A stretch of 64,000 nucleotides of DNA, from contig JABJUM010000088.1 in NCBI GenBank assembly GCA_016169955.1, positions 124,001-188,000 on the forward strand, written 5' to 3'. A program made the position numbers and the translations under genes. The notes below the pieces were generated by a model, which had not been told where the DNA came from, made no database searches, and was given only the letters and a program-made list of their open reading frames with translations. Source of the DNA: Phytophthora vignae f. sp. vignae. Lineage: Eukaryota; Oomycota; Peronosporomycetes; Peronosporales; Peronosporaceae. Shown piece by piece: positions 1 to 11,531 of the stretch (position 1 is the stretch's first letter; each line of letters begins with the position of its first letter).

Positions 1-99
1 TGACCGGGCAGCTCACACAAGACACAACTGAATTCAACGGCTCCGAGGCAAGCGGGGGCAAGGAGCGTGAGCAACAACAACAACAGCAACAGGTCTGAT

Positions 100-733
100 A
101 TGGAGAAGCTCCTCACTAAAATAGGAGCGCCAGCATACCTTCCGACGCCTGCTGAGGTGCTCGACGGCGTTCGATGGCTGCGCGAGAACCCGGCGATCGC
201 TGCGGGAGTCGTCGTTGGACTCACCAGCTACTCGGTGGCCAAGTACTACGAGTACGGAGAGGACAGCGACGAGAGCGACGACGAGAATGACGAGAACGTC
301 GACCACCACGACAATGCAGCTATTCGAGCAAGCCCAGAGGAGATTGCACGGTCTGTGACGGCATTGCACCTCGGATTGCTGAAGATTGACGCGACCAAGA
401 GGGACCGACGACACAGCGCTGCCAGCTCCGCCAGCACGGCGTCGTCACTTGCAAGCTCTGGTGGACTTCGTTCTCGGGCCAGCTCGGTCTTCGACAAGGC
501 CTACCACGAGGTGCATCCAGGCTGGAGTCGTTGTAACTTTATTTGAGCAATGCTAACAATGTCTTGTGTGCTTGTGTGTGTGGCTTCAGGAACTGCAGCT
601 CCAGGAGCATGGCGCGGAGCAGGTCTGGTCCTGTTTGCATGAGGGTGAATGTCCACCTGGAGAGAATTGCAACGACCCTGTCTGGGGGTGGTTCGTGCCT
701 GCTGCCAACGCCTCGCCAACACATAAACCGTGA
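100..733 (+). CDS. Small single-pass membrane protein with acidic tail (two exons)
   Basis: No known family is recognised. Exons are 100-510 and 590-733, about 184 aa. The 79-nt intron (511-589) has donor GTGCAT, branch site TGCTAACA and acceptor CTTCAG, and splicing keeps phase 0. The first in-frame ATG is at 100; an open frame reaches 67 but begins with GTG. The N-terminus has a motif of the form PTP-x-E-x3-G-x-RW-x-R-x2-P, followed by a hydrophobic stretch (about residues 35-50), an acidic DE-rich segment and a Ser/Ala-rich segment. The second exon adds a C-terminal WGWFV motif. Both conserved motifs recur in the gene at 21114-21647, so the splice model is supported by the paralogue. Without splicing the ORF ends at 546 and loses WGWFV. 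Function and membrane are unknown. Confidence 0.75.
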
Positions 734-1027
734 AGAGAAGTCACAACTCAACTCTACGCTACAGTTCAGGACGCGGAGAGCCATATTTATACGTTCACGA
801 CGCTGAGAGCTAACACATCGAGAAGCTCAGCACGGAGACCATACAGCGCTCATCCAAGCGCACACACAACAACTAACCTAAGGCAAGCGATGTCAATACA
901 CGGAGCCATTTGCCACGTCGTCATCTCATTTGATTTTTGCCGTGTGAACAAAGTTGAAGATTCAACTTGGCTACATCTGAACCGTACTTATCCAGAACAT
1001 AGCTTCATTACGTACGCCACCCCAACC

Positions 1028-1748
1028 ATGTCAGCACGGATGTACCATTTCCACGGTACAGTACGCGCGTGCGGCCACCAATTCGTTGGTGTCTCCATCG
1101 CGCGCATCAGCCCCAGCAGCTACAGTACTGCCGTCGAGACAGCGAAGGAGGCCGCCATGACGTACTACCGCATCGGTCAGCGGCTCAAGATGACGCGCGC
1201 AGTCGCCAGGGCAATGGCGCGCTCGTCCGCGGGCAAGCGCAACTCCGCCACCATCGAGAAGATGGTGCAGACCACCAAGAGCCGCTTCGGCAGCGCCGTA
1301 CGTCGTCTTGCAATGCTTCATCAGCTTGGAATGCATTGCTAATTTGTGGGTGATTGGGTGAACAGGTGGGCCGGCCGCTGGGAGCTGCGATCGCGACGTT
1401 CATGGACTCTGGCGTCGCGTTCAACACATCGTCCGAGTTCCTGTACTTCGATGGAGAAGACGACGACGGAACGTAAGAATTTGCACTTCGCTTCACCTTC
1501 TGTGGCGTGAAGAAATTGGTGCGCTGTGCGATGTATCGAAGGGGTTTTTCTTTGCATTGGTGCATTGGCATCAGCAAGAACAAATGCTGGAGAGCGTTGC
1601 GTGGTGCATCAAGACTTCCGACACACTTGCAACTTGTATCTGGGAGTTTGCTGACGACTGAGCAGTTAATATCTCCTGTGCTTGCGTGCAATTAGATAAC
1701 AGGCCGATCGGGTGGACAACTACAATGGACACAAGCGATCGGCCTTAA
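1028..1748 (+). CDS. Unknown conserved-looking protein, three exons
   Basis: No family is recognised. Probable exons are 1028-1297, 1366-1472 and 1703-1748. Intron 1 (68 nt) runs from GTACGT to GAACAG and has a GCTAAT branch site. Intron 2 (about 230 nt) runs from GTAAGA to TAACAG. All junctions keep the frame and give about 139 aa. If intron 2 is not used, the protein ends at the TAA at 1474-1476. Codons from 1028 onward are rich in G/C at third positions, unlike the upstream in-frame stretch from 890, which is why the ATG at 1028 is preferred. The protein is basic in the middle (Arg/Lys/Ala-rich helix-like segment) and ends with an acidic DGEDDDGT segment. No membrane span or signal peptide is obvious. 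Confidence 0.6.
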
Positions 1749-2093
1749 ACCAAAGCAGAAGATCAATGGATGAAGGCGTGCGCTGGCGAGGAGGGAGAAG
1801 ATGACACTTTTGACCCCGAAGCACCAGCAAGCGCCGCGACGTTAGATAGAGTACGAGAGCCGAGTGTATTGGACTGTTAACGAGGACAAACAGAGACACA
1901 TTTGGGCCGCAGTATTAGATGCAAAACTTGACTGTCTTTCACTCATCTAATCAAGTCTCGTTTGACTTGCTCTTTGTATGTTCGCGTTTCTAGGCCGATT
2001 ACGAATTGAGAGACCACAAGTCAAATCTCCACCGTACAATACTGTAGCTGCTGTCAGTAGCAGACACCCCTCGACCTGTAGACGACTGCAAGT

Positions 2094-2357
2094 ATGGCGG
2101 ACACGAACGAGCTGCGCGTGAGCGAGCACTTCCCGCGCGTGCCCAAGCCCTGCGAGAAGGTGGCGACCAAGTTCTTCGCGTGCTTCTACGAGCACGGCAA
2201 GCAGCCCGCAGGCCAGTCCGACACGGAGGTGGGCAACGTCGCGCTGGAGACGTGCAAGGACTCGCTGCTGGCCTACAACGCCTGCGTGGACGCCGAGGTG
2301 GCCAAGAACCCCAAGGAGCTCTTCCGTGTGCCGGAGTCATACCGTATGCGCGAGTAA
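2094..2357 (+). CDS. Twin CX9C (CHCH-type) mitochondrial protein
   Basis: Single exon, 87 aa. Two cysteine pairs are each spaced C-x9-C (CEKVATKFFAC and CKDSLLAYNAC), separated by about 22 residues. This is the coiled-coil-helix-coiled-coil-helix pattern of small proteins imported into the mitochondrial intermembrane space and oxidised by the Mia40/Erv1 relay. Such proteins act as respiratory-complex assembly factors or structural subunits; which role applies here cannot be told. The length is typical. There is no cleavable presequence, as expected. The neighbours (ATP synthase subunit d, HIG1 protein) are also mitochondrial. Third-position GC is very high, supporting coding. Confidence 0.85.
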   Translation: MADTNELRVSEHFPRVPKPCEKVATKFFACFYEHGKQPAGQSDTEVGNVALETCKDSLLAYNACVDAEVAKNPKELFRVPESYRMRE

Positions 2358-2731
2358 ATAAAAACTGCTTGGCCTCAAAATCATTAACCGCTTGAATACA
2401 CTGCAGCACTAAACCAGGGGCTGTATGGATGCACCTGGCTTGCCTCCATGGCGCTTGTTGAGATTACCACTGCGTTTGACATCTTAGTATCTGCAGACTA
2501 TATCAGACGTGAAGACAGCGAGATCGAGACACAAACCCACTTCAATTTCCGTGTTGAGAAGAGTTGGCATTTTAACGAGTCCAAGGCACAGGCGTCTCTG
2601 CTCCCACCAAACACCAAACAAAACACTTGACACTCGAGGTCGAGTGTGCCGCCGTGCTGTGCCGTTCAGTAAACGAGCTCGAGCCTTCCCGTATCTTTGG
2701 GCGCAAGAGATTTCTTTGTCCGACCGACTGC

Positions 2732-3376
2732 TTACTGCGTGTCCTTCTCCCACTCGAGGTTGGCGATCTCGTCGTCGATCTCCTCCTCCACTTCCGGGTA
2801 CATGGCCGTCACCTCGTCCATGGTGGTGGCCAGCGTCGTGCGGGTCTCCTCCATCAGGCCGATCAGCTCCTTGAGCTCCTCAATACGGGCCTTCGAGTCC
2901 GCCACCTTCTCGTTCAGCTGGGCGAACTGCACAATCCCCAAACATAAAAGAAATACACCATTAGTACCCAATGTACTATTGCAATAACATGTAATAACTA
3001 GCAGGCTGTGGGCCCGTACCAGCTTGTCGACCGTCTCCTGCTCGTTAACACGCAGCTCCTCGGGGAGGTCGGCCGACTTAGAGGCGGCGTCCAGCTCCTC
3101 GGGGGAGATGGTGGGGAAGGAGATGCTCTTGTAGTTGGCCTCCATGGCGTCCACCAGCTCCTTGTTCTTGATCACCGAGCGGTAGTAGTCGAAGTCGATA
3201 GCCTCGGGCTCCTTGACGTACGTGCGGGCCTCGGCGGCGATCTGGCCGTGCACATCGCGCAGGCTGTCCAGGGCGGCGCGGGCGCGCGGGTCCGTCAGCT
3301 TCTGCGAGATGGCGGTCCACTCGATGGCGCGCGTCTGCAGCGCGCGGCGCACAACTTGCTTGCGGAGCTGGAGCAT
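2732..3376 (-). CDS. ATP5H-like: Mitochondrial F1Fo ATP synthase subunit d
   Basis: Two exons on the minus strand, 3376-3020 and 2926-2732, give about 183 aa. The 93-nt intron (3019-2927) has donor GTACGG, a TACTAAT branch site and acceptor GTGCAG. It is a multiple of three and contains no stop, so an unspliced reading also stays open (214 aa). The N-terminal third contains the family signature around IEWTAISQK and IDFDYYRSVI, matching the Mt_ATP-synt_D family (peripheral stalk subunit joining F1 to Fo). The C-terminal half is a long charged helical region, as in the family. The start is the first in-frame ATG, followed by a basic, Arg-rich N-terminus suitable for mitochondrial import. Confidence 0.88.
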   Translation of the reverse strand: MLQLRKQVVRRALQTRAIEWTAISQKLTDPRARAALDSLRDVHGQIAAEARTYVKEPEAIDFDYYRSVIKNKELVDAMEANYKSISFPTISPEELDAASKSADLPEELRVNEQETVDKLVRAHSLLVITCYCNSTLGTNGVFLLCLGIVQFAQLNEKVADSKARIEELKELIGLMEETRTTLATTMDEVTAMYPEVEEEIDDEIANLEWEKDTQ

Positions 3377-3747
3377 CTTAGCGGGCGGCGAAGGTCACTT
3401 GGCTAATGTAAAGCGGGCGGCTCTGGACGGCCTTTAGCCCCCTCGCTTAAATTCAGGGGCGGAGAGCGAGCTACTGCTGAAAACGCATACCCCTCAATAC
3501 TCACAACACTGAATTATGCAATACAACTATATCAGATTTGCAAAAGCCTGTCGAAAAGTAATACTCGAATCGTCCGGTGGTATTGATTGACAACGCGCAA
3601 TTCGGCTTGGATCCGCGCTACGATTCAAATGTGAATCGTGCTCGTCACATAGGACCCGCTCAGCAAGTCGAGCCCAACGTTTTGTAGTGCTGGCCGCACA
3701 CATCAACTCGCGCGGTGCTGTGTGTAGACGAAAGAATTGCAGACAAG

Positions 3748-4014
3748 ATGAACGCGTTCCCGATGGAGACCGGCTGGCAGAAGATGAAGCGCCGCTGCCA
3801 GGAGGAGCCGCTGGTGCCGCTGGGCTGCCTGGCCACGGCCGCCGTGCTGATTGGCGGCCTGGCCTCCTTCCGCCGCGCCGCCGACGCCGCCACGCAGCAG
3901 AAGTTCATGCGTCTGCGCGTTGCGGCCCAGGGCGCCACAGTCGTGGCCATGTCGCTCGGAGGATTCATTGCCATCAAGCCGGACGAGGACGAGAACAAGA
4001 GCAAGCACAGCTAA
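3748..4014 (+). CDS. HIG1-domain respiratory supercomplex protein
   Basis: Single exon, 88 aa from the ATG at 3748 (an open frame extends to 3715 without ATG). It matches the HIG_1_N domain: an EEPLVPLGCLATAAVLIGGL segment, an FRRA loop, and a second hydrophobic stretch beginning RVAAQGATVVAMSLGG. This gives two membrane spans joined by a short basic loop. HIG1/Rcf1 proteins sit in the inner mitochondrial membrane and stabilise cytochrome bc1-oxidase supercomplexes. The C-terminus is short and charged. The gene is convergent with the syntaxin gene on the other strand, with stops about 120 bp apart. Confidence 0.88.
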   Translation: MNAFPMETGWQKMKRRCQEEPLVPLGCLATAAVLIGGLASFRRAADAATQQKFMRLRVAAQGATVVAMSLGGFIAIKPDEDENKSKHS

Positions 4015-4131
4015 AAGAATGGATGGATGCTCGGTGTGTTGAAGAAGAAGAGCTGCCAGGTTGAAGCGCGGAGGTATAACGGACTCGGTGGGGCTGACGC
4101 TTTAGTTGGTCACTCGTGGTTTTATTTGATT

Positions 4132-5362
4132 TTAAGCTAAGAAGAACATGAAGAAGATGAGGAAGACCAATAAGATAGCGGAGACCTTGAGCGCCAGCAG
4201 TCTATTGTTCGACAGGCTCGAGAAGTACTTGAGCAGCTCCTGCTCGCCGCTGCTCACGTTCACCAGCGAGTCCTCCACGTTGTCATCAATTCTGCAGCAC
4301 AGCAACGTACAGGTGGCAGCAACACCATCAGCACAGCACTCACACTCCCACACAGGCTCAAACAGACTAAAACATACCTTCGCACGAGATCTCCCTGCTC
4401 GTGGATCAATGTCGATAGCCGTCCGAAGAGCTGTCCGATGTCCACGATGTGGCTCTCGATCTGGGACACAGCTTCAGCTCTCGACTCGGTATAGTTCTGC
4501 TGCTCAGCCACGATCTGCTCCTGCGTCATGGTGGTGATGAGGGGCTGGATCTCCTCGCTCATCGATGACGACTCGCCCGCACTAACTCCTGGCCGGGGCA
4601 GCGTACTGGACAGGTTCACTTCCTGCAAACTACCGGTGTGGCTATTGTTGCTGCGCGGCGGCTGCGGAGCCTTGAAGGCCAGCGGCTTGCCCAGTGCGCT
4701 GGACGCCGTCTTGCCGTACCTGGCGCGCCTGCTCTGCTGCAGCTTCATGTTCTCCTGCCTGACCTCTAGGATGTCCTTGAAGCCTCTGGTCGTGTCCATG
4801 AGGTTGGACTTCATGAGCGACACGATGGCGTCCGAGTGCCTGGCCGCTTGCCTCGAGGGCGCCGACTGCCGCTTGCTGTTGATGTATTCCTGCAGGTTGT
4901 CCAGCTGCATGTTGATGTCCGTGATGTCCTTCTTCACCAGCGCCGCCAGCTCGTTAATGGCCTCGGTAGGGTCGTTGAACATGTTGTTCTGCCGCACCAC
5001 TGCAGCAACAACACAATAACACAGCATCAACATTAGCTCTTGATGCATCTCTCTCTCGTAAGCCGAATAGAGTTGCGCGTACGTACACTGCGTGAGTTGC
5101 TGCAGCCGCTTGGAGGCCTGATACACTTCCTTGGAGATGTCGGAGGCCGCGGCGTTGAACTGCGCGTTCTCCTGGAGCGGCGTGTGCACGGGTTTCTGCA
5201 GTAGTGACGTGGAAGGGTCTAGCGTCAGCGTCTGGGGGGGTGATAGAGAGAGCGTTGGGAAGCTGAGGAGATGGAGAACCCTACCTGCAGAGAAGCGCTG
5301 CCCTTGGCGGCCGCAAAGTGCTGGCAGAGCTGCGCGAAGTCGGCCGTGCGGTTCGCCGCCAT
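4132..5362 (-). CDS. STX5-like: Syntaxin-5 / Sed5-type Qa-SNARE
   Basis: Four exons: 5362-5285, 5231-5087, 4999-4378 and 4291-4132, giving 334 aa. All introns are GT-AG (46-87 nt) and all phases join. The order is a short N-terminal segment, a three-helix regulatory region (FNDPTEAINELAALVKKD, then SNLMDTTRGFKDILEVRQEN), a proline-rich linker, and a SNARE motif with the central Gln in STLIHEQ followed by RIDDNV across the last splice junction. A C-terminal transmembrane anchor ends in FFMFFLA. The arrangement and motifs match syntaxin-5, the ER-Golgi and intra-Golgi t-SNARE. The start ATG lies in MAANRTADF and is the first in a GC-rich exon. Confidence 0.92.
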
Positions 5363-5399
5363 GGCTCCGACCTGGCTCCTCCTTCTTCTCGGGCTCGAG

Positions 5400-7550
5400 G
5401 TGTGCCGATTACTGCAAAAATGCATCTAGTTACTTCAGACAGGCCATGTTACTTCAGAGGACGCGTGGGCAGGTAGGTACATGCAGCAACGCGATTTTGC
5501 CGTAACAAAAATAATATATTTTTGCAACAAAATCATTATACTATCAACGAGATAATCGGTAGTTACTATAATAATAACTAGGGCTACGCATAGGCTGGGA
5601 TAGCAATTTAATAGGGAAGCCAGAACTTTCACCACATCAGTAGTTTTTCGACGACTACCAAAGCGTGCGAGCGCAACCTCAAAGCTTAACGACTCGTCGC
5701 CTCTCTTGCCTAGCAAGTGAGAGGAAGAACTATCAGCTTATGGGCGATACCTTTATGATAAACCTGGAGCATTAAATATCTTATATCATCGTTAACGTTA
5801 CCATCGAGGGCGCATGAACCACGCAGTTTAGGCTTTGCCAGACTATGTCGGCTCGAAACCAGCAGCAACACCTCGACTACACCGCAGTCATGCGGCTTGG
5901 CTGTTGGCCCAAGCCCAGCCTAAATGACCGGTCATCGTCCCCATGGCATCCTCTTCATTCTTATCAATTTAGGCCTCTCGTTGCTGTACGCCACTGGTAC
6001 TTGTATGCAGCCTGGAATTCTAGAACCCCGCACCGTTTTTGTACAGTAGTAGCGCCCTCAATAATACATCGGCACGGCAAGAATAAATGTATCATTTCGG
6101 CCGCATGATACAGTTATTATGGGCGCGATATGCAAATTCATGCGCCCTCGACGGTTCGTTTTGTTTTGTTTGCATTGTTTGTTCACCAAATGTGTGACCG
6201 CAGGAGACACTTACTCAATGTATGTAGTATAGCTCTCAATCATACCAAACTTTGACGTTGAGCAGACTATTTCTTTTCGAAATCCTTAAATTTCAAAGCT
6301 TACGACTACGTCAATGGCCCCGCGACCGTTGCATGCGGCGATATTGCAGCTGGGAGGGTGTATACGGCGCGCATCTTCGCTAGAAATCGTGGCCTACAGA
6401 ACTGTCAGGCTTGTAGCTACTGCATTTTGTACTTCGTATTTAAAACGCGTGTTGTCCTCATACCGCTCCAAACTTACCAGACAGTATCGCATTACCTGGC
6501 AGATGCTGCGGCTGCGAAGCAGGCGCAGGAGACGCCAATGGGTAATGATAAAAAGCCTGCTATAAACTAAAAACAAAACAATAACATATACGGTTAAAAC
6601 CCTCCTATCCTAGCCATCACGGGGTCCTAGTGCCGTGGTGGTGGGTGGTGCTCAGGCAATCGTTGTAGAGGCGGGTGGCTAGGTACGTAGGCAGGCTGCT
6701 TGGTTTAGTGGTGCAAAATGGCACAATAGCTGAAGTCCCATGACGCCTGTCAGCGAGACCGAGGTAGACACGGCCTACTACAACAGTCAGCCAAAACCAC
6801 GTCTCGAATTCAGCGTCGTAGTGAACCTGATAGTGGCGAATTATGGCGAAAAACGCGCGACCATGTTAGTTTAGGGAACTTGTGGCTGTACTGAGCAATT
6901 GTTGCAGCTCGCGAGATAAAGGAATAGCAGGGAGATAGGTACGTACGTAGGTGAAGGTTGCTTTAGAATGCGACTGACTAAGCACGATCTCTGGAAGACA
7001 GAAAACTAATGACTCGAGATCGGGCTCAGTTACCGGCTCCAGCTACCGGGTCACCAGTAGAAAGACAGCCAGCGCCAAAGGACCACGATACCGGCCTCAG
7101 TTTACTGGCTTCAGTTACCGAGGCGCGAATTAACCCGATTTGAGCTGCCTAGCAGCATGACCTATCGGCCACTGCTATCCCAGTATAATATATTTATTTA
7201 TAAAATAACATACTTCAGGGTTGCTTAAGCTAACTCAGCATGACAGGAGTGCTTGTCGTTGAAGTGGGGCTGCACTCGCGTTTATTAAGCTGGCTCACCT
7301 ATTTATCATAGGCCAAACGTTTGTTTCTTTGCAATTTTTTAAACGTCGTGAGGAAGCACAGAGGTTTTTGAGCAATCGTGGTAGACTACTTAGTCCTCGA
7401 CCCATCACAGAGATGTACACGCATGTTGGTTGACCAGGCAGACAATTTGCTTGGTGCCCTTCGTCGAATGCACCCCATACAGTTTTCTTAGGTCCTCACC
7501 CTCATGTTTCGCCCATCTTAACCCCGCGAGGGGCCCTCTGAGCACTTCTG
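5400..7550. other. Gene-free repeat-rich interval
   Basis: No supportable gene was found. ORFs here are short and lack codon bias. It contains an inverted repeat pair (5805-5818 with 6137-6150) that may bound a small MITE. It also contains a 31-bp segment at 6498-6528 that recurs at 10851-10881, and an AT-rich block around 7165-7210 starting CTGCTATCCCAGT, which recurs near 10953. Confidence 0.6.
5805..6150. repeat. Candidate MITE bounded by 14-bp perfect inverted repeats
   Basis: CGAGGGCGCATGAA at 5805-5818 is the exact reverse complement of the sequence at 6137-6150. The enclosed ~320 bp has no coding signal. No convincing target-site duplication was seen, so the element type is open. Confidence 0.4.
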
Positions 7551-8916
7551 GAGAAGAAATGGGAACCAATTCAAGTGGGTCGCCAGGGATCGTACTCCAT
7601 TGAGCGGCTCGAGAGCTTGGATCGCTACTGCAAGTCCACGTCGCGGACTCGAGTTGTCCTCGTGTGTGCGCTCGCTCTGGTCCCTGCACTGTTGCTTGCG
7701 GTGCTAGTGGAATGCGTGCCATTGTCACCCCCAACAGAAGGGTGGGAGGCCAATTGGGTATTTTGGCTTCGAGCGGTGCGATGTGTTCTCGTCGCTAATT
7801 AACTTTGTCCCGGAACTGACCTACACCCTGGCGAAAAGACTCCTCGTGTCGGCAGCTGGAGCTGCTGCCTTTGTGGGGCTGTGCCTAATTAGTTCCAGTC
7901 ACATTGGGTTTCCCGTGCCCTTAGGGATTTATCTGGTTTCGGTAATTCTGCTCGTCTTCGGCGGCAACCCATTCATGGAGCACTCATAATCTACGACGCT
8001 ACTACCGGTACTTTGCTGGCTGTATGGGGCTCAACTTGTACTTTGGCATCTACAGGTCCATCTACAAAGGCACCATTATCGTGTTCCCGCTCGGGAAATT
8101 CGCCGGGAAGCACTTCATCATGTGGGTGATGCGTGATTTTGAGGATTCTTTACCTGAAATCGTAGGATTTCTTCAGCACCATCTTCGTATCTGTGAGCAT
8201 CTCGACGTCTCACTCGGTGTACACGTCGGCAATGTTCATCGCCTTGGACTTTGTGCAGAGCGTTTTGGAGTTTACTTACTAAGTAGAGAATTACGCTCAA
8301 ACGCAACAAGTGTGCTGAGGCTTTACCAGAACCGACGAGCCTCCCATGAACGTTGTAATTCTAGAACCAACAGAACAGCGAGCGACTGGGAGAGTTTCAA
8401 TCTGTTTACGATGGTGCTCGCTGTCACGTGAAACCTCAGTGCGTTTCAGATGAAAAATCTGAACGGTGTCCGCTTGTGGACACCGAGGCAGACTCGCCTC
8501 TCCCTCTCACGAGGCCCACGACAAGAAGACGAACGCAAGGCCGGAAGAGGATTCTTTTCCAAGGTCTTCAGCTGCTGTTCCACTGTGAGTATCTCGTCTT
8601 GGTCGAGTACGTTGCGTGCATCATCCCGCTCGTGTTTGTCATCTACCGGTCGGTTCTGGTACAGCTGCCGAATATCATCTACTACCCGGCCGAAGTGGGG
8701 AACTGGGACTTGAGCTCCGTTGGCAAGATTATGCTCTTTATCGTGACTGGAAGTGGCGTCCTTCGTTCTCTTCGAACGCTACCTACGACGCACGTTTGCC
8801 TTCTCACCACTGCACCAGCTCGCGTTTATGCTGGAAACGCAGATGCACCTGGTGCAGAGCAGCCTGTGGACTGTGATCTTGACGCTGATGCAGTTCGAAC
8901 TCGTTCATTCTGGTAA
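7551..8916 (+). pseudogene. Decayed copy of the multi-spanning membrane protein family
   Basis: Successive segments in different frames match the intact gene at 11532-13345 in order. They are the QVGRQGSYSIERLESL motif near 7573, a first-half membrane block (FVPELTYTLAKR, VGLCLISSSHIGFPV), KFAGKHFIMWVMRDFED near 8098, and the second-half block GLQLLFHCEYLVLVEYV near 8560 through LQLAF/LETQ near 8830. At least five frame changes and stops are needed to read it, and part of the middle is deleted. The conserved position of the last splice donor (HSG|GTAACG) can still be seen near 8910. It is a tandem relative of the copies downstream. Confidence 0.82.
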
Positions 8917-9357
8917 CGTGCTGTGTTTTATTCAGGGGTTTCAAGCATCCCACGACTAACATTCGGACTATTTGTTTGGTTTGGAACTTTACCTTTCGGT
9001 TCGAGTGGCTCCGTCACGGAAAACATTGAGATATCTGTAATTTTACAGTCAATAATGTGACCGTATTTAGTTTAGCCATGCATGGATTTCTTGCACTGGA
9101 TGTTTACTGACGACGGATAAAGAATAACCGAAAAAACAACAAACTGAGCGTGTCGAACATTTTTTTTAAATTGTATTCTGACTGTGTTGTTGTGTCGCTC
9201 TTTGGAGCTATTTCCGTGAGTGCAGGTCCGAACATTCCCAGCCAGCTTTCTCTTCTCTGTGAAACTTGTCCATGTCATTCCAAGGGGCAACACGATAGTT
9301 GCTGCTTCAAGCGCGATAGCCCCTCTCTCCACCCTCCGGCGACGTCTCGAGCATACA

Positions 9358-10463
9358 TGGGATGGATCCAAGTGGGTCGACAGGGGTCGTACTCGAGCGG
9401 CTCGAGAGTCTGGATCGCTATTGTCGAACCACGTCATCGATCCGTGTCGTGCTGCATGGTCACTCCTCTGCCTGCACTGTCGTTTGTTCTCCTAGTACTG
9501 TAGAGTGTTTAGTGTTTGTTTACCTCTGTCTCCTCCTAGTGAGAATTGGAAGGACAATGGGATCTTCTTGGTTCGCGTGGCCTTATTAGGGTTTGCTAGC
9601 TCTTCGCGGTGCTCTCCCAGCTCGTCACGTGCGTCCCAAACTTCAGATTTGCGCTAGCGAAGAGGGTGCTCGTGTGCGTCCCGGCGTCGGTGGCATTTAC
9701 CGGGTTGTGCATTGCCTTTTCCATCTATGTGGGCTTTCCGATCCGGTTCCTGTGGCACATCGCCAACTTCTCGTCCGGGGGCTATCTCGTGGCGGCAGTT
9801 TGGATTGTTTTTAGAGGAAATCCGTTCGGGAAGCACTCGATCACTCGCCAGAAGCTGCGGCGATATTATCGGTATTTTTTTCTCGTACATGGGTGTTTCC
9901 AGTGTACAAAGTTGTGTACAACAAAAATCCCGAGATTTATCGCTGGGTTTGCGATTATTATCCTACCGGTGTGGAAACTGGCAGGCCAACATTTTATGAT
10001 GTGGGCGACGCGTGATCTGGAGGATTTCGTTCCGGGCATCGTGGCTTTTTCGGTGGATTTCCATAGCGCCTTGTTCATCGCGCTGTTCATGTCGAACTCA
10101 GGCTCCTATCGCAGTGGATTGGTGCAGTCGGTGCTTGACTTTCGAGAGGTGCGCTCGAATGCGAAGCGTGTGCTGATGCTGCTTAATAGGCGGGGTGATT
10201 TAGAGAAGGATCAATTATTTACCAAGATACTGTCCATTATCATTAAATTCAGAGCACATCGCGCGTCATCGCTGGATAAAACTCGACTTTGGGCGTGTTT
10301 GCCTCATCCACTCACGCGAGAACAAGTTAAGCGGCTACAAACGTTCGAACTCTCAGGGGATTTCGGGATCAGACGGCAGCATTCAAACAGAGGAGCACAC
10401 AGACGCTTCTGGGATTCAAACGTCAAAAGAGTAGGCGTGGCACCCCGATGGAAAAGTCGTTGA
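9358..10463 (+). pseudogene. Second decayed copy of the membrane protein family (5' two-thirds)
   Basis: A fragmented N-terminal QVGRQGSYSS segment near 9370 is followed, after frame changes, by an open stretch (9609-10463) matching the middle of the intact gene. Recognisable pieces are LSQLVTCVP, AKRVLVCVPASVAFTGLC, KLAGQHFMMWATRDLEDF, SVDFHSALFIALFMSN and LWACLPHPL. A stretch around ALFIAVDLVQF is lost. The reading dies in the variable linker, where a 44-bp minisatellite (10574-10705) begins. A short piece of the C-terminal half survives at 11166-11330, so both parts may come from one gene disrupted by repeat sequence at 10851-11150. Confidence 0.8.
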
Positions 10464-10573
10464 CGTCTGTCTCCATGCCAGAAACTGAAGACCTTGGCCT
10501 GGGAACTCCTACCAAGCACGCTGCATCAATTCGCAGTTCGAAGAACTGTCGTTAGGCGGCCCAGGCGAGTTTG

Positions 10574-10705
10574 TCATCGAGCGACATTCTCGCGACATCC
10601 ACCGCCTGGCCAGTGTATCATCGAGCGACATTCGCATGACCAAAGCGCGTCAGGCAGTTTCTCATCGAGCGACATTCGCATGACTTTAGCGCGACATCCA
10701 ATTTG
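10574..10705. repeat. 44-bp minisatellite, three copies
   Basis: TCATCGAGCGACATTC starts at 10574, 10618 and 10662, giving a 44-bp period with diverged second halves. It lies where the linker of the membrane protein would be. Confidence 0.8.
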
Positions 10706-10850
10706 CCTCATTCGAGATTGAACGGAGTACCCTCGCATGTGCGTTAACAAGGTGCACTTGTCCTCGTTTGCTACATCGGCACTGCACGAACTGTCGGAGG
10801 TAACAAACAGCATTCTTTTCTGTGGTTTATCATTTGAAGTATGATACCAG

Positions 10851-10881
10851 GGCAGATGCTGCGGCTGCGAAGCAGGCGCAG
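10851..10881. repeat. 31-bp repeat shared with 6498-6528
   Basis: The segment starting GGCAGATGCTGCGGCTGCG is identical at 6498-6528 and 10851-10881. At both sites an AT-rich block with CTGCTATCCCAGT follows, though at different distances (about 640 and 70 bp). This suggests two diverged copies of one repeat family. Confidence 0.6.
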
Positions 10882-11165
10882 AGATGCTTACCGATGTGTA
10901 GTAAAAGAGATTCCTAACACAGATATACTAATTAATGCTATTTAAAAAATATGCTGCTATCCCAGTCTCCAGTGGAGCCCTGGTTGTGTGTCAAGCAAAC
11001 ACAATATTGGTTTGAAAGTATGATTCAGATGAGCTCAAAATCCATTAAGTAGGTATAAGTTGGCTTGTTGTCGGAAGTCCATGCAGGAATCTTATTGCTT
11101 CTGAGAACTGGGAATCCCCCGGACAACCAGTCCGGGTACCCCCAATTGAGAACTCAAAAAGGGTC

Positions 11166-11330
11166 ATTATACAGGGCCTCCAGCTGTTAGTCCATTGCGA
11201 GTATCTCAGTACATCGAGTGCGTCGTTCCGCTCGTCTTCGTCATCTACAGGTCGGCTATCAAATGTCTCCCAAACATGGCATTTTACCCGCCTGATGTCG
11301 GCAACTGGGGGTTAACCGGCGTTGGGGATG
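11166..11330 (+). pseudogene. C-terminal fragment of the membrane protein family
   Basis: Translation shows GLQLLVHCEYL, then (after a small deletion and frame change) IECVVPLVFVIYRSAIKCLPN and DVGNWGLTGVGD. These correspond to the start of the second half of the intact protein. It has no start or stop of its own and ends abruptly at 11330. Confidence 0.75.
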
Positions 11331-11531
11331 TTTTTAGCAGCTTCAACAACCCAAAATAAACCTAACAACTTTGGTTGAAACTCAGGGCCAACTTTGGCCG
11401 GGCAAAGGTGCAGTGCGTGTGCCATGCTTGAACTAGTCCATAGTCCATAGCACAAGTATTTCGAGCTTTCGTCAGACATTCCTTGTTCATCGGAGCTGCT
11501 TCTGGTGGTATTTAGCATTTGACGCGTCTTG

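Noticed and set aside
67..99. GTG as start of the first gene
   Set aside because: GTG is not a normal nuclear start codon; the first in-frame ATG is at 100 and no ATG lies between the upstream stop at 1-3 and 100.
5435..5716. 93-aa minus ORF with hydrophobic stretch
   Set aside because: AT-rich, no codon bias, no motif, and located in repeat-like DNA.
10574..10705. CRISPR-like repeat array
   Set aside because: Only three diverged 44-bp direct repeats in a eukaryotic context; it is a minisatellite.
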